Source: UBA4951 sp963616935 (GTDB taxonomy: Bacteria; Bacillota_I; Bacilli_A; RFN20; CAG-826). From it: a stretch of DNA of 64,000 nt. The stretch covers positions 1-64,000 of the forward strand of contig CAVEMS010000006.1 in the NCBI GenBank assembly GCA_963616935.1, in the 5' to 3' direction. The translations under genes were made by a program, and so were the position numbers. The notes beneath the pieces were generated by a model. The model was not told the origin of the DNA, did no database searches, and saw only the letters and a program-made list of their open reading frames with translations. This document shows, piece by piece, positions 1 to 8,329 of the stretch (within the stretch, counting starts at the first letter, position 1; each line of letters begins with the position of its first letter).

Positions 1-591
1 AAGAAGGTTGTTTTATCAAAAATTGATGATAATCCTAGATTTTCTAAATACGATGAATCGTTATTTTGGCTATCAGATTCCATGATATGCAATTTATGTT
101 TCAAATGTACTGACCCTAATGTTGGATTTGCACTCAATAAGGATGATTCATCAGTTAAATGTTATATGGGGGATACTGGACTTTTAGTAAGTTTGGCATT
201 TTCGGAAAACGAAATCATATCCAATGAATTATATAAATCTATCATGAATGATAGGTTATCTTTAAACGAGGGTATGTTGTATGAAAATGCGATTTCTCAA
301 ATGGTAGTTTCAAAAAACAAGAAATTGTATTTTTATTCTCGCTATGATTCTGATTTGAAAAAGAATGACATAGAAATTGATTTTATGATTTCTAATGATT
401 CAAAAACAAATATCAAGGTATATCCTATTGAAGTCAAGTCATCGAAGAATTACACCACCATTTCTTATAATAAATTCAAAGAACGCTTCGGGAAAAGGAT
501 TGCAGAGTCATATATTATTCATCCTAAGCAATTTTCAAAAGATGAATTTGGATATAGAATCCCACCTTATATGTTTCCTTTTATGATATAA
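1..591 (+). CDS. AAA-type ATPase, C-terminal DUF4143 part (5' truncated)
   Basis: The frame is open from base 1, so the gene begins before the window and the ATG at 82 is internal; 196 residues are visible. It looks like the C-terminal half of the large ATP-binding protein family with a DUF4143 domain (COG1373). The N-terminal P-loop ATPase domain would lie outside the window. Seen here are a 'GDTGLL' segment typical of the DUF4143 start, an 'LNEGMLYENAI' helix, and near the end E-I-D-F followed about 25 residues later by P-I-E-V-K, the usual nuclease-like E-x-D...E-x-K arrangement of this family. These proteins are accessory, often toxin-like or defence-associated genes of unknown substrate. 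The stretch is clearly richer in A+T than the genes after it, which suggests horizontal acquisition. Confidence 0.75.
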   Translation, partial: KKVVLSKIDDNPRFSKYDESLFWLSDSMICNLCFKCTDPNVGFALNKDDSSVKCYMGDTGLLVSLAFSENEIISNELYKSIMNDRLSLNEGMLYENAISQMVVSKNKKLYFYSRYDSDLKKNDIEIDFMISNDSKTNIKVYPIEVKSSKNYTTISYNKFKERFGKRIAESYIIHPKQFSKDEFGYRIPPYMFPFMI

Positions 592-824
592 AGCTGCACA
601 TCTTATAAAATTAATCTTTGACGTGGCGCATGAAGAAGTGGATCAAAGTGTATAAGTTAAATTGAAACGAATAATTACATAGAATTTTTAATGCGGTATA
701 TGTGGTGCCGAAATATCAGAAGCAATTGACGAAGAAAAAATAGCGATTCAGCATGTTTTTATCGAAACCGCTAAAAATAATTTGATTCAGCGGGCATTGC
801 GGATTGTTCAGGAAAGACGAAACG
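592..824. other. Gene-free margin with a possible decayed coding fragment
   Basis: This is AT-rich sequence between the DUF4143 gene and the first lipoprotein gene. From about 715 to 840 one plus-strand frame reads like protein (acidic and basic helix-forming residues, no stops) but has no start codon or ribosome binding site in frame. It may be the remnant of a broken accessory gene. I could not assign a family, and I see no RNA gene or repeat here. Confidence 0.3.
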
Positions 825-850
825 AAAAAAGCAGGACCTTTCGATCCTGC
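825..850 (-). terminator. Rho-independent terminator after the 913 lipoprotein gene
   Basis: Read on the minus strand, a 6-bp stem GCAGGA/TCCTGC with an 8-base loop is followed by six T. It lies about 60 bases after the stop codon of the minus-strand lipoprotein gene. Confidence 0.8.
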
Positions 851-912
851 CTTAAGGCTTTCTATGATGTTGTTGTCGTTAATGAGAAACCTTGTTTTCG
901 TCGATTGATTTA

Positions 913-2472
913 TTAGTCTGTAAGCGACATCGGTGACGTCAGATATGTGGTGTACTTATATTCGACGATGTAGATCTTGCCGGCTTCGACGGTGAACTCG
1001 TCTTCCGTGAACAATTTGCCATCTACATACATCTGACCGATTTTGTTTCCGTCACTGTCCTTGCTATAGGGGAGAGCGAAGACGCTACCGGCGCTCACAT
1101 CCGACACCGAGTCTACATCTCTATCGTAACGATCGGCGAAGACGCCCTTGGGGTCGGCGTGAGTCTCCTCCGTTAAGACGAAGACCTTGCCGTAATCGCC
1201 TTCTTTGACGGTCGGTTTGATGTATAGCTTCTCCACTTCGCCGGTGATTGGCTCTTTGTTGTATGGCTTAGTGAATTCCTTGTCGTAATAGTAATTGCCG
1301 TAGATCGTGGAATCGACGGAATCGTAGTAATTTTTCGATAGCGCAACGCCGATATTGGCGGCAAGGCTGGTGCACGAATAATCGCCATAATAGACGTCGA
1401 TTGAGGTCTTGTCGCCTTTTCCGCTATCGGTATAGGTGGCCTTATTCAATTTGTCGTATAGCGTCGCATCGAAATCCGGCGAGATGTCTAAGTCGATTGC
1501 CATTCTCATTCCCGTGGCGTCGCCGTATTCATACTCTTGGGTTATTTCGATTTCGTATTTCATCGAGGTGAGATAGTCGTTTTTGACGGTGTAGGTGTAG
1601 TGGAGACCATTCAGCATCTTTTCGTAGTCGCTTGCGGTCTCCGCTTCCAAAACGATGGAATATTCGATTCCGTTATCGATCGCTTTTGCGCTTTGCTCGG
1701 CATTATAGGTCCTTAAACCGTCTAAAGCATATGCGCATGATGCGAGCATCTCTTGGAAGACTTCATAGCTCTTGGCTTCATTGATGAATTCTACGCAATC
1801 GTCTTGGAATGTGTACTCGTCTTTGAAGAATCTTTCGACCATCTTCTGATCTGAAATTGAGCGCGTTTTGTCGCCTTCTTCCGCGTCATGCTTATAGTGA
1901 TAAATCTTGTCGGAATCGTCCTTTCCGTATCCTTCTTTATAGGAATAGGTGGCACTGTATGCGACCTCGCCAGCGCTGTCATATCCTTTCATTTCCCTTA
2001 TTTGCTCGCCATAGATGGCGGCATTTTTGACGTCCGCGGTCGAAGACATCTCGCATTCGACGCCGCTTGTGATCTTTCCATTTTCAAGCATTTCTTGAAT
2101 CATCGTGCCAGTGTAGGAATTGGTTAGGTCGTTAGCGTAGGCATTAAGGCCCTTTTTCAAGGTGGCGAAGGCCGTATGCATATCGCCGTTTTGGATATAT
2201 CCGCAGACCGAACAAGTATTCATGCCGTCTTTTCGGACATAGGAATGGGCTTCGTAATCGAAGCGGATGTTTTCTTCGCATCCTTTGCAGGCGTGATAGT
2301 GCCCGTTTTCGTCGTAGGAATAGGCATCCGCCTTGGCGTGGGCGTGAATTGAGTCCGAGACGCTTCCGCCGTTATCACAGTTTTGGCTTGCGTTTCCGTC
2401 GCCGCAGCTAGCTAAAGCGGCCAATGAGCCGGCAACCAGCATAAGCGGCCAAAGAATTTTGGTCTTTTTCAT
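913..2472 (-). CDS. Secreted lipoprotein with a Cys/His metal-binding-like motif
   Basis: 519-residue predicted lipoprotein. The signal peptide has basic residues K2-K5, a hydrophobic core, and a lipobox LASC with C23 as the lipidated residue. The mature N-terminus is Asn/Ser/Gly rich. It is followed by a compact block with H58, H60, C62, C65, H76, C87 and C90, spaced like the short Cys/His modules found in surface proteins of gut Firmicutes. The remainder (about 100-519) is rich in Tyr, Asp and Lys and reads as a beta-rich extracellular domain with no family I recognise. The start is supported by AAGGAG about 8 bases upstream. It follows a second lipoprotein gene on the same strand, 178 bases away. 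The product is probably anchored on the outer face of the membrane; ligand and function are unknown. Confidence 0.75.
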   Translation of the reverse strand: MKKTKILWPLMLVAGSLAALASCGDGNASQNCDNGGSVSDSIHAHAKADAYSYDENGHYHACKGCEENIRFDYEAHSYVRKDGMNTCSVCGYIQNGDMHTAFATLKKGLNAYANDLTNSYTGTMIQEMLENGKITSGVECEMSSTADVKNAAIYGEQIREMKGYDSAGEVAYSATYSYKEGYGKDDSDKIYHYKHDAEEGDKTRSISDQKMVERFFKDEYTFQDDCVEFINEAKSYEVFQEMLASCAYALDGLRTYNAEQSAKAIDNGIEYSIVLEAETASDYEKMLNGLHYTYTVKNDYLTSMKYEIEITQEYEYGDATGMRMAIDLDISPDFDATLYDKLNKATYTDSGKGDKTSIDVYYGDYSCTSLAANIGVALSKNYYDSVDSTIYGNYYYDKEFTKPYNKEPITGEVEKLYIKPTVKEGDYGKVFVLTEETHADPKGVFADRYDRDVDSVSDVSAGSVFALPYSKDSDGNKIGQMYVDGKLFTEDEFTVEAGKIYIVEYKYTTYLTSPMSLTD

Positions 2473-2650
2473 TATTTTCTCCTTGAATGTGCGTATAGTT
2501 TACCATGTCGTCGCCGTCGATGCATCCGTGAAGAATGTGCCGCTTCGCTTCGTTCGAAAGATTTGCGATATGAAACGCCATTTCGATTCGTGCATGAAAA
2601 ATGATGAAGCCATAAGGCGTGGCGTTTATTTATTGTGTTTTCCGATGTGT

Positions 2651-3376
2651 TTATTCGGCCAATTCGTAATCGCTTAATTGCGGTATCGAAGCGTCGCATT
2701 CGCTCCAACAGATCTCGCTCGAATAGTCGTCGCACTCGATTTTGGAGATGGTTTTCTCTTCGAATTCATAATGATAATATGCGTTCTTTTGCTCGCTTTC
2801 GCCATATTTAAGCGTGACCAGCAAATCGTCTTTGTCTTCCGCTTCGAATTTTTCATATAGATAGGGGAAGTTGCCGTTTTCGAGGAAAGAGATGTTGGCG
2901 ATTAGGTTTTTCGCCACCGAGTGATAGAGCGTTTCCTTGGTGTTTAGACTCTCTCCGCCCGCCGACTCGAAACTCTTATCCGATATTTGGCTCTTCGTTT
3001 TGCTTTGGATTGAGTTCCCGATTATGAGCCAATCGAGTTTCCATACCTCGTCGTTGCTCTTTTTGACGAGATATGAGTCATGGAAATATTTCTCTCCTTG
3101 ATAAGTCCCTTCGATTCTTTCTTCCACAAAGCACCTGCTTTCATCTATAAGGGAATGCTTTTTGGCCGATAGGATGGTCTTGCCGTTATCGTCATAGTTT
3201 GAGGAATAGTTGGTCTTTATCGTGTATTTTTCCGGCGTTTTCTCATTTAGCGCGGCTTCGTGAAAAGAAGAGAGGCGCTCAAGGGCCTCTTCTTTGCTGA
3301 GTCCCTCTAATGAGGCGCAAGACGAAAGGAGAGATGCGAGCGAAACGAATACGAACGGGAGCCTTTTCGTGAGCAT
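2651..3376 (-). CDS. Secreted lipoprotein, hypothetical
   Basis: 241-residue predicted lipoprotein with signal peptide and lipobox LSSC, lipidated Cys at residue 20. The mature part is hydrophilic and probably alpha/beta; a later Cys pair near the C-terminus ('ECDDY', 'ICWSECD') could form a disulfide. No family recognised. The start is set at 3376 rather than the upstream ATG at 3385, because the 3385 ATG overlaps the -10 hexamer TAAAAT (3384-3389). With TTGAAG 16 bases further up, transcription should begin at or next to the 3376 ATG, giving a leaderless mRNA. It is divergent from the YsoA-like gene and precedes the larger lipoprotein gene in the same direction. Confidence 0.65.
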   Translation of the reverse strand: MLTKRLPFVFVSLASLLSSCASLEGLSKEEALERLSSFHEAALNEKTPEKYTIKTNYSSNYDDNGKTILSAKKHSLIDESRCFVEERIEGTYQGEKYFHDSYLVKKSNDEVWKLDWLIIGNSIQSKTKSQISDKSFESAGGESLNTKETLYHSVAKNLIANISFLENGNFPYLYEKFEAEDKDDLLVTLKYGESEQKNAYYHYEFEEKTISKIECDDYSSEICWSECDASIPQLSDYELAE

Positions 3377-3383
3377 AGTATGC

Positions 3384-3411
3384 ATTTTAACGAAGGCGAA
3401 ACGAACTTCAA
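3384..3411 (-). promoter_or_regulatory. Sigma-A type promoter of the 2651 lipoprotein gene (leaderless)
   Basis: Minus-strand -35 TTGAAG (3406-3411), 16-base spacer and -10 TAAAAT (3384-3389). Seven bases separate the -10 from the ATG at 3376, with no ribosome binding site between. Confidence 0.6.
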
Positions 3412-3445
3412 TGCGCTTTTTATGAAGAAAAGTCCGCGAATGCGT

Positions 3446-3451
3446 TAAAAT
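3446..3451 (+). promoter_or_regulatory. -10 element of the YsoA-like gene (leaderless)
   Basis: TAAAAT lies six bases before the ATG at 3458, and there is no Shine-Dalgarno sequence. The -35 is weak (TGAAGA region). It is divergent from the lipoprotein promoter about 60 bases away. Confidence 0.5.
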
Positions 3452-3457
3452 AGCGGC

Positions 3458-4360
3458 ATGAACGAACTCAAAGAAGAATTCGAAAAAGGAAGATACCTAG
3501 AGATCATCGGCAAAACGGAAGGGAAAGAAGACCCTTCTTCCCTTTATTTCCGCTTGGTCGCCTTGCTTTCCCTCTCTAAGAGCGAAGAGGCGATGGAAAT
3601 CTTAGAAAAGCATAGGGAAGAGCTTTTCCTCGCTTATCCCTTGGAAACGCTTAAAAGCGATTTCTCCTTGCGCTTCCTAAGAAAGGAATTCGACGCCGCC
3701 GAAGAAGATTACAAAATCTTCTCCAATTATCCTTATCAAAGCCAAGAAGTGGAGGAAGCCCTTAGAGACATTCCTAGGGCACTTGCCATCGCCAAGAAAA
3801 ACGCCTCCTTGCCAGAGGAGCTTGGGATCAAGGAAATAAGGAGCATTCTTTCTTCGAATGACGGATACGCGATAATCTCCTTGCTCGAAAGCCTCGATAT
3901 TAACGATTTCCCGGCCTTTTCGAAAGAGATAACGGCGTTGCTAGTTAACGAAAACGTTCATCAACTCGTGAGGACGTATGCGTTAATATACCTAAAAGGG
4001 GTCAAATATAGGCAAGAAGTCGAGTTTTTGTATGCCAATAGAAGGCAAAAATGCGTTCCGGACTCGCTAGAGGCGCCCTATAAGGACGAATGCTATAAGA
4101 ACGCCGTTTCCTATATCTCCTCTTATTTGGATCCCTCCGTCTATCGGACGGCGAAGAGTTTGCTCGATAGGGCGGTGTTGCTATCCTATCCTGCCACTTT
4201 CTTGGATAAAGGAAACGAATCCGCCAAGATAAGCGCCATCATCGAATTGGCCCATGAATACCTTAGAATCGACGGCAAAGCGCCACGATACAAGGAAGCG
4301 GATGAGGCAGACGTCGGAAGAAGGAAAAAAGAGATAGCCTTGCTTCTAGGCGATCAATAA
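3458..4360 (+). CDS. YsoA-like TPR-type helical protein (DUF3196-like)
   Basis: 300-residue, almost entirely helical, acidic protein with no signal peptide or membrane segment. Paired helices such as 'LYFRLVALLSLSKSEEAMEIL' near the N-terminus resemble TPR repeats. It sits directly upstream of tig, as the TPR protein gene ysoA does in Bacillus subtilis, and resembles the DUF3196 proteins of low-G+C Gram-positives. The family has no firmly known function; an adaptor or chaperone-linked role is inference from its neighbours (trigger factor, Lon). The ATG at 3458 has no ribosome binding site but does have a -10 hexamer six bases upstream, so it is likely translated from a leaderless mRNA. Confidence 0.6.
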   Translation: MNELKEEFEKGRYLEIIGKTEGKEDPSSLYFRLVALLSLSKSEEAMEILEKHREELFLAYPLETLKSDFSLRFLRKEFDAAEEDYKIFSNYPYQSQEVEEALRDIPRALAIAKKNASLPEELGIKEIRSILSSNDGYAIISLLESLDINDFPAFSKEITALLVNENVHQLVRTYALIYLKGVKYRQEVEFLYANRRQKCVPDSLEAPYKDECYKNAVSYISSYLDPSVYRTAKSLLDRAVLLSYPATFLDKGNESAKISAIIELAHEYLRIDGKAPRYKEADEADVGRRKKEIALLLGDQ

Positions 4361-4382
4361 TATCTTTCTAAGATAAAAACAA

Positions 4383-4411
4383 TTGTTAGAGGTCTTTTTT
4401 GGGTGTATCGT
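4383..4411 (+). promoter_or_regulatory. Promoter of tig
   Basis: -35 TTGTTA (4383-4388), 17-base spacer, -10 TATCGT (4406-4411). The predicted 5' leader is about 23 bases and contains GGAG six bases before the tig ATG. Confidence 0.5.
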
Positions 4412-4440
4412 TATCGCTGCAAGTCTAAATGGAGTCAAAA

Positions 4441-5781
4441 ATGAAACACACAGTTGAAAAAGTAACGCCAAGCCAAGTCAAGATCGCCGTCGCAGTCGAT
4501 CACGATATGTGGAAAGGCGCCCAAGAGAAAGCCTTTAACAAAGTTTCCGCGAAAGTGAGCGTTCCGGGTTTCCGCCCAGGCAAAGCGCCGAAATCGCTTT
4601 TAAAGGAAAGAGTCAATCCGGAAGCCGTTTGGAATGAGGCTATCGAAAACGTCTTGACCCCGGTTTATGCCGAGGTTTTGGGCGAGGAGAAGCTTAGCCC
4701 AGCCTTCCGTCCGAACGTTTCCATCACCAAACTTAGCGACGAGGAACTCGAAGTCGTCTACCAAGTCGTCTTGGTTCCAGAAGTCACCCTTGGCGAATAT
4801 AAGGGATTGAAAGCCACCCGCGAAGCCCCATCCGTCACCGATAAGGAAGTGGAGGATGCGATTGAGAAACTCTTAAAAGGCAATGCCGAACTCGTTCTTA
4901 GCGATAAGCCCGCCAAAATGGGCGATACCCTCAACATCGATTTCGAAGGGTTCATGGCCGATGAGAACGGCGCTTTGAAAGCCTTCGATGGCGGAAAAGC
5001 CAACAATTACTCGTTGGAACTTGGCTCCCACCAATTCATCCCTGGATTCGAAGAGGAGCTCGTCGGAACGAAGAGCGAGGAGAAGAAGTCCTTCAAAGTC
5101 ACTTTCCCAACCAATTACGTCAAAGAACTCGCTGGCAAGGAAGCGACCTTCAACGTCACCGTCCACGAAGTCAAAGAGAAGATCATCCCAGAGCTTAATG
5201 ATGACAGCGTCAAAGAGCTTTGCATCAAGGACGTCGCTACCGTCGATGCCCTCAAAGAGCACGAAAAGACGACGATTCTCAAGCAAAAACTCGCACAAAG
5301 CGAGAACAAATACTATAACGATTTGTTGGCTAAGATCGTTGAAAACAGCACCTTCGTCATCGATCCTTCGATCATCGCCGGCGAAGCCCACCAAATGCAA
5401 GAGAACCTTAAGAAACAAGTTGAGCAAAACGGCCTCACCTTCGAGCAATATCTCGATATCACCGGCACTAAAGCGGACGATCTCGCAAAGACCTATATGA
5501 CGGAAGCCGAGAAGAACATCAAGAATTTCTTAGCCGTCAACAAGATCGCGGAAGCCGAGAAGATCGACGTGACCGACGCCGATGTCGACGCCGAAATCGA
5601 GAAGATGGCCGCCGAATACAAGATGGAAGCCAAGCAAGTCCGTTCGATCCTCGAGAAGAACATGGACGATTATAAGAACAACCTCCGTTCCAAGAAGATC
5701 CGCGAATGGATCATTGAGAACTCTTCTAAGCCAGCCGCCAAGAAGGCAACTAAGAAAGAAGAGAAGAAGGAAGAGAAATAA
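4441..5781 (+). CDS. tig: Trigger factor (ribosome-bound chaperone, peptidyl-prolyl isomerase)
   Basis: 446-residue trigger factor. It binds L23 at the ribosome exit tunnel and shields nascent chains. The N-terminal domain (about 1-115) contains the ribosome-docking signature 'GFRPGKAP' near residue 40. An FKBP-type isomerase domain follows (about 155-240, with 'GDTLNIDFEGF' and 'FIPGFEEELVG'), then the helical C-terminal chaperone domain, ending in a Lys/Glu tail. Length is normal for the family. The start is placed at 4441: GGAG lies just upstream, and the in-frame ATG at 4429 has no such site and adds a non-family N-terminus. In Bacillus subtilis clpX follows tig; here lon comes next. Confidence 0.96.
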   Translation: MKHTVEKVTPSQVKIAVAVDHDMWKGAQEKAFNKVSAKVSVPGFRPGKAPKSLLKERVNPEAVWNEAIENVLTPVYAEVLGEEKLSPAFRPNVSITKLSDEELEVVYQVVLVPEVTLGEYKGLKATREAPSVTDKEVEDAIEKLLKGNAELVLSDKPAKMGDTLNIDFEGFMADENGALKAFDGGKANNYSLELGSHQFIPGFEEELVGTKSEEKKSFKVTFPTNYVKELAGKEATFNVTVHEVKEKIIPELNDDSVKELCIKDVATVDALKEHEKTTILKQKLAQSENKYYNDLLAKIVENSTFVIDPSIIAGEAHQMQENLKKQVEQNGLTFEQYLDITGTKADDLAKTYMTEAEKNIKNFLAVNKIAEAEKIDVTDADVDAEIEKMAAEYKMEAKQVRSILEKNMDDYKNNLRSKKIREWIIENSSKPAAKKATKKEEKKEEK

Positions 5782-5802
5782 TCGTTCGCCTTTATTAACG
5801 AG

Positions 5803-5826
5803 GGGAGACGTGAGTCTCCCTTTTTT
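5803..5826 (+). terminator. Rho-independent terminator after tig
   Basis: 7-bp perfect stem GGGAGAC/GTCTCCC with GTGA loop followed by six T, 22 bases after the tig stop. Confidence 0.9.
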
Positions 5827-5842
5827 GTCCCAAAAGACACTT

Positions 5843-5869
5843 TTAGCACTCAAGCCTTGACACTGCCAA
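5843..5869 (+). promoter_or_regulatory. CIRCE-like HrcA operator at lon
   Basis: The left half TTAGCACTC (5843-5851) matches the CIRCE half-site perfectly. After exactly nine bases the right half CACTGCCAA (5861-5869) matches six of nine positions of GAGTGCTAA. It overlaps the lon -35 element, so bound HrcA would block initiation. CIRCE control of lon is known from mycoplasmas; HrcA itself is not in this window. Confidence 0.6.
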
Positions 5870-5884
5870 AAGTAACAATATAAT
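5857..5884 (+). promoter_or_regulatory. Consensus sigma-A promoter of lon
   Basis: TTGACA (5857-5862), 16-base spacer, TATAAT (5879-5884). Both hexamers match consensus perfectly. Confidence 0.85.
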
Positions 5885-5905
5885 GTGTTAGGCCTAGGAG
5901 GGAAT

Positions 5906-8272
5906 ATGGAAGAGAAGAAAGAAAAGAAAAAGAAAACAGCGAAGAAAATCGAATTGCCTTTGCTAGTCACCAGAGGACTCGTTTTGTTCCCAGGAACCAG
6001 CGAATCCATCGAGGCTTCGCGCCCTTATAGCGTGGCCGCCATCGATGTCGCGAGAGCGGAGATGAGCTCCTTGCTTTTAGTCGCCTCGCAAAAAGACCCG
6101 AACCTTGGCGAGTTCTCCTCGCTAAGCGAAATCAATGAATATTGCACGATGGCCCGCATCGTCAATTTCGTCGATTCGAACGGAACTTATCGCATTAGGA
6201 CGGTCGGATCGAAGCGCGTTCATCTTCTTAGCATCGAGAAGAAAGACGGATACTACCTCGCTAAAGGCGAAGTCGTCGAAGACATCCTAGGGAGCGAGGA
6301 AGAGGAAGTCAAATTGGCGGAAGAGGTGGCGACGATATTCGCTAGCAACCCCCGTTTCGCAAGAACCATGCCAAAAGGTATCTTGAACACGCTTAACCAT
6401 AACCAAACGGCTTCTGCGTTGGCGGATTTGCTTTCGGCTTATCTTCCGATGTCTAATGAAGAGAAAATCAAATTGCTCGGAGAGGCGAACGTCAATAAGA
6501 GGCTCGCCGCTTTGACGGTCATCATGAATAAGCAGAAATCGATCGATGACATCGATAAGAAACTCGATATGACCGTCCGCGAGAAGGCCGAGCAAACGCA
6601 AAAGGAATATTTCCTCCGCGAAAAGATGAAAGCCATCCGCGATGAGCTAGGCGAAGGCGGAGACGATGACAACAATGCCGATTCCATCAGGGAAAAACTT
6701 GAAAAGAACCCATATCCAGAAAACGTCAAGAAGAAGGTCAATAGCGAACTTCGCCGTTTTGAGATGATGCCCGAATCCTCTTTGGAAGCCTCTCTCATAA
6801 TGAACTACATCCAAGTCCTTATGAATGCCCCATGGTATCAAAGGACGGAAGATAACGATGACTTGGACAACGTCCAGAAGATTTTGGACGAAGACCATTT
6901 CGGCCTAACGAAAGTCAAAAAGAGAATCGTCGAATATTTGGCGGTCAAGAAGGCGACTGGTACCCTAAAAGCCCCGATTCTTTGCTTCTATGGCCCACCA
7001 GGATGTGGCAAAACATCCTTGGCCAAATCGATTGCCAGAGCCTTGAACCGCAAATTCTTCAAAGCCTCCCTTGGCGGCATAAGCGACGAATCCGAGATAC
7101 GCGGACATCGCCGCACTTATGTCGGCTCGATGCCTGGAAGAATCATCCAAGGCATGACGAGGGCGGGTGTCGTCAATCCCGTCTTCTTGCTCGACGAGAT
7201 CGACAAAGTCGGCGGAAGCAATTATAGGGGAGACCCCGCAAGTGCCCTTTTGGAGGTCCTTGACCCCGAGCAAAACACTGCGTTTAACGACAACTTCATC
7301 GAAGAACCGTATGATTTGAGTAATGTCCTTTTCATTGCCACGGCCAACTATCTTGAGAACGTTCCGGCGCCGTTACGCGACCGCTTGGAACTAATCGAGG
7401 TCCCTTCCTATACGGAACTCGAGAAAACCAAGATAGCCACTGACTTCTTGGTCTCCAAGCAAATGAAGGCGAACGGCCTTAAAGAAGGCAATATTTCCTT
7501 CACCCACGACGCGATAGTCGAGATAATCGAGAGCTATACGAGGGAAGCTGGCGTCCGCGAACTTGAGAGACTTATCGCCTCCTGTTGCCGTAAAGCGGTC
7601 GTCGAAATCATCAAGAACCCGAACATCGAGAAGCCAATCGTAGTCGACAAGGAGAAGGTCAAAGAGTATTTGGGCGTCGAGATTTTCGAAGACACGAAGA
7701 AAGAGAAAGAACCGCAAGTCGGCGTCGTCACGGGTTTGGCCTATACCGAATTCGGCGGCGATATTCTTCCAATCGAGGTCAATTATTTTGCCGGCAAAGG
7801 CGGTCTTGTATTGACTGGGAAACTTGGCGATGTGATGAAGGAAAGCTGCCAAATCGCCTTGGACTACGTCCGAGCGAATGCGGCGAAATATGGCATCGAT
7901 AGCGCTCTATTCGAGAAAAACGACATCCATATCCATGTCCCTGAAGGGGCGGTTCCAAAAGATGGCCCGTCAGCCGGCGTCGCCATAACCTGCGCGATCG
8001 TCTCATCCTTGACCCATCGCCCGATTGATAATAACGTCGCGATGACTGGTGAGGTGACCTTAAGAGGGAAAGCCTTCCCAATCGGAGGACTAAGGGAAAA
8101 GAGCTTGGCCGCGCTTCGAAGCGGAATCAAGACGATCATCGTTCCGATTGAGAACAAAAAGGACGTTTCCGAGCTTCCGGACGAAGTTAAGAAAGACCTC
8201 AAGATCGTCTATATGAAATGCGTCGACGACGCTCTCTCGGTCGCCCTCTTACCCGATAAGAAAGCCGATTAG
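5906..8272 (+). CDS. lon: ATP-dependent protease Lon (LonA)
   Basis: 788-residue cytosolic AAA+ protease that degrades damaged and regulatory proteins. After a Lys/Glu-rich start come the LON substrate-binding domain (about 15-205), a coiled-coil region, the AAA+ module with Walker A 'GPPGCGKTS' and Walker B 'VFLLDEIDK', and the serine-lysine protease domain with Ser in 'KDGPSAGVA' and Lys in 'GLREKSLAA'. All key residues are present. The start at 5906 is preceded by AGGAGGG; an in-frame GTG at 5885 touches the -10 box and cannot be in the mRNA. It is a single-gene unit with a CIRCE-like operator upstream and a terminator downstream, which suggests heat-stress control. Confidence 0.97.
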   Translation: MEEKKEKKKKTAKKIELPLLVTRGLVLFPGTSESIEASRPYSVAAIDVARAEMSSLLLVASQKDPNLGEFSSLSEINEYCTMARIVNFVDSNGTYRIRTVGSKRVHLLSIEKKDGYYLAKGEVVEDILGSEEEEVKLAEEVATIFASNPRFARTMPKGILNTLNHNQTASALADLLSAYLPMSNEEKIKLLGEANVNKRLAALTVIMNKQKSIDDIDKKLDMTVREKAEQTQKEYFLREKMKAIRDELGEGGDDDNNADSIREKLEKNPYPENVKKKVNSELRRFEMMPESSLEASLIMNYIQVLMNAPWYQRTEDNDDLDNVQKILDEDHFGLTKVKKRIVEYLAVKKATGTLKAPILCFYGPPGCGKTSLAKSIARALNRKFFKASLGGISDESEIRGHRRTYVGSMPGRIIQGMTRAGVVNPVFLLDEIDKVGGSNYRGDPASALLEVLDPEQNTAFNDNFIEEPYDLSNVLFIATANYLENVPAPLRDRLELIEVPSYTELEKTKIATDFLVSKQMKANGLKEGNISFTHDAIVEIIESYTREAGVRELERLIASCCRKAVVEIIKNPNIEKPIVVDKEKVKEYLGVEIFEDTKKEKEPQVGVVTGLAYTEFGGDILPIEVNYFAGKGGLVLTGKLGDVMKESCQIALDYVRANAAKYGIDSALFEKNDIHIHVPEGAVPKDGPSAGVAITCAIVSSLTHRPIDNNVAMTGEVTLRGKAFPIGGLREKSLAALRSGIKTIIVPIENKKDVSELPDEVKKDLKIVYMKCVDDALSVALLPDKKAD

Positions 8273-8278
8273 AAACAC

Positions 8279-8306
8279 GCCTCTTCGAAAGAAGGGGCGT
8301 TTTTTT
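8279..8306 (+). terminator. Rho-independent terminator after lon
   Basis: 8-bp stem GCCTCTTC/GAAGGGGC (one G-T pair) closed by a GAAA tetraloop and followed by seven T. Confidence 0.9.
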
Positions 8307-8314
8307 GGCTTTTT

Positions 8315-8323
8315 TGCTATAGT
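8315..8323 (+). promoter_or_regulatory. Extended -10 promoter of engB (leaderless)
   Basis: TGC directly before TATAGT (8318-8323) forms an extended -10. Six bases later the engB ATG begins; there is no Shine-Dalgarno sequence. The -35 position falls in the lon terminator and is poor, as is common for extended -10 promoters. Confidence 0.55.
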
Positions 8324-8329
8324 AATCGC

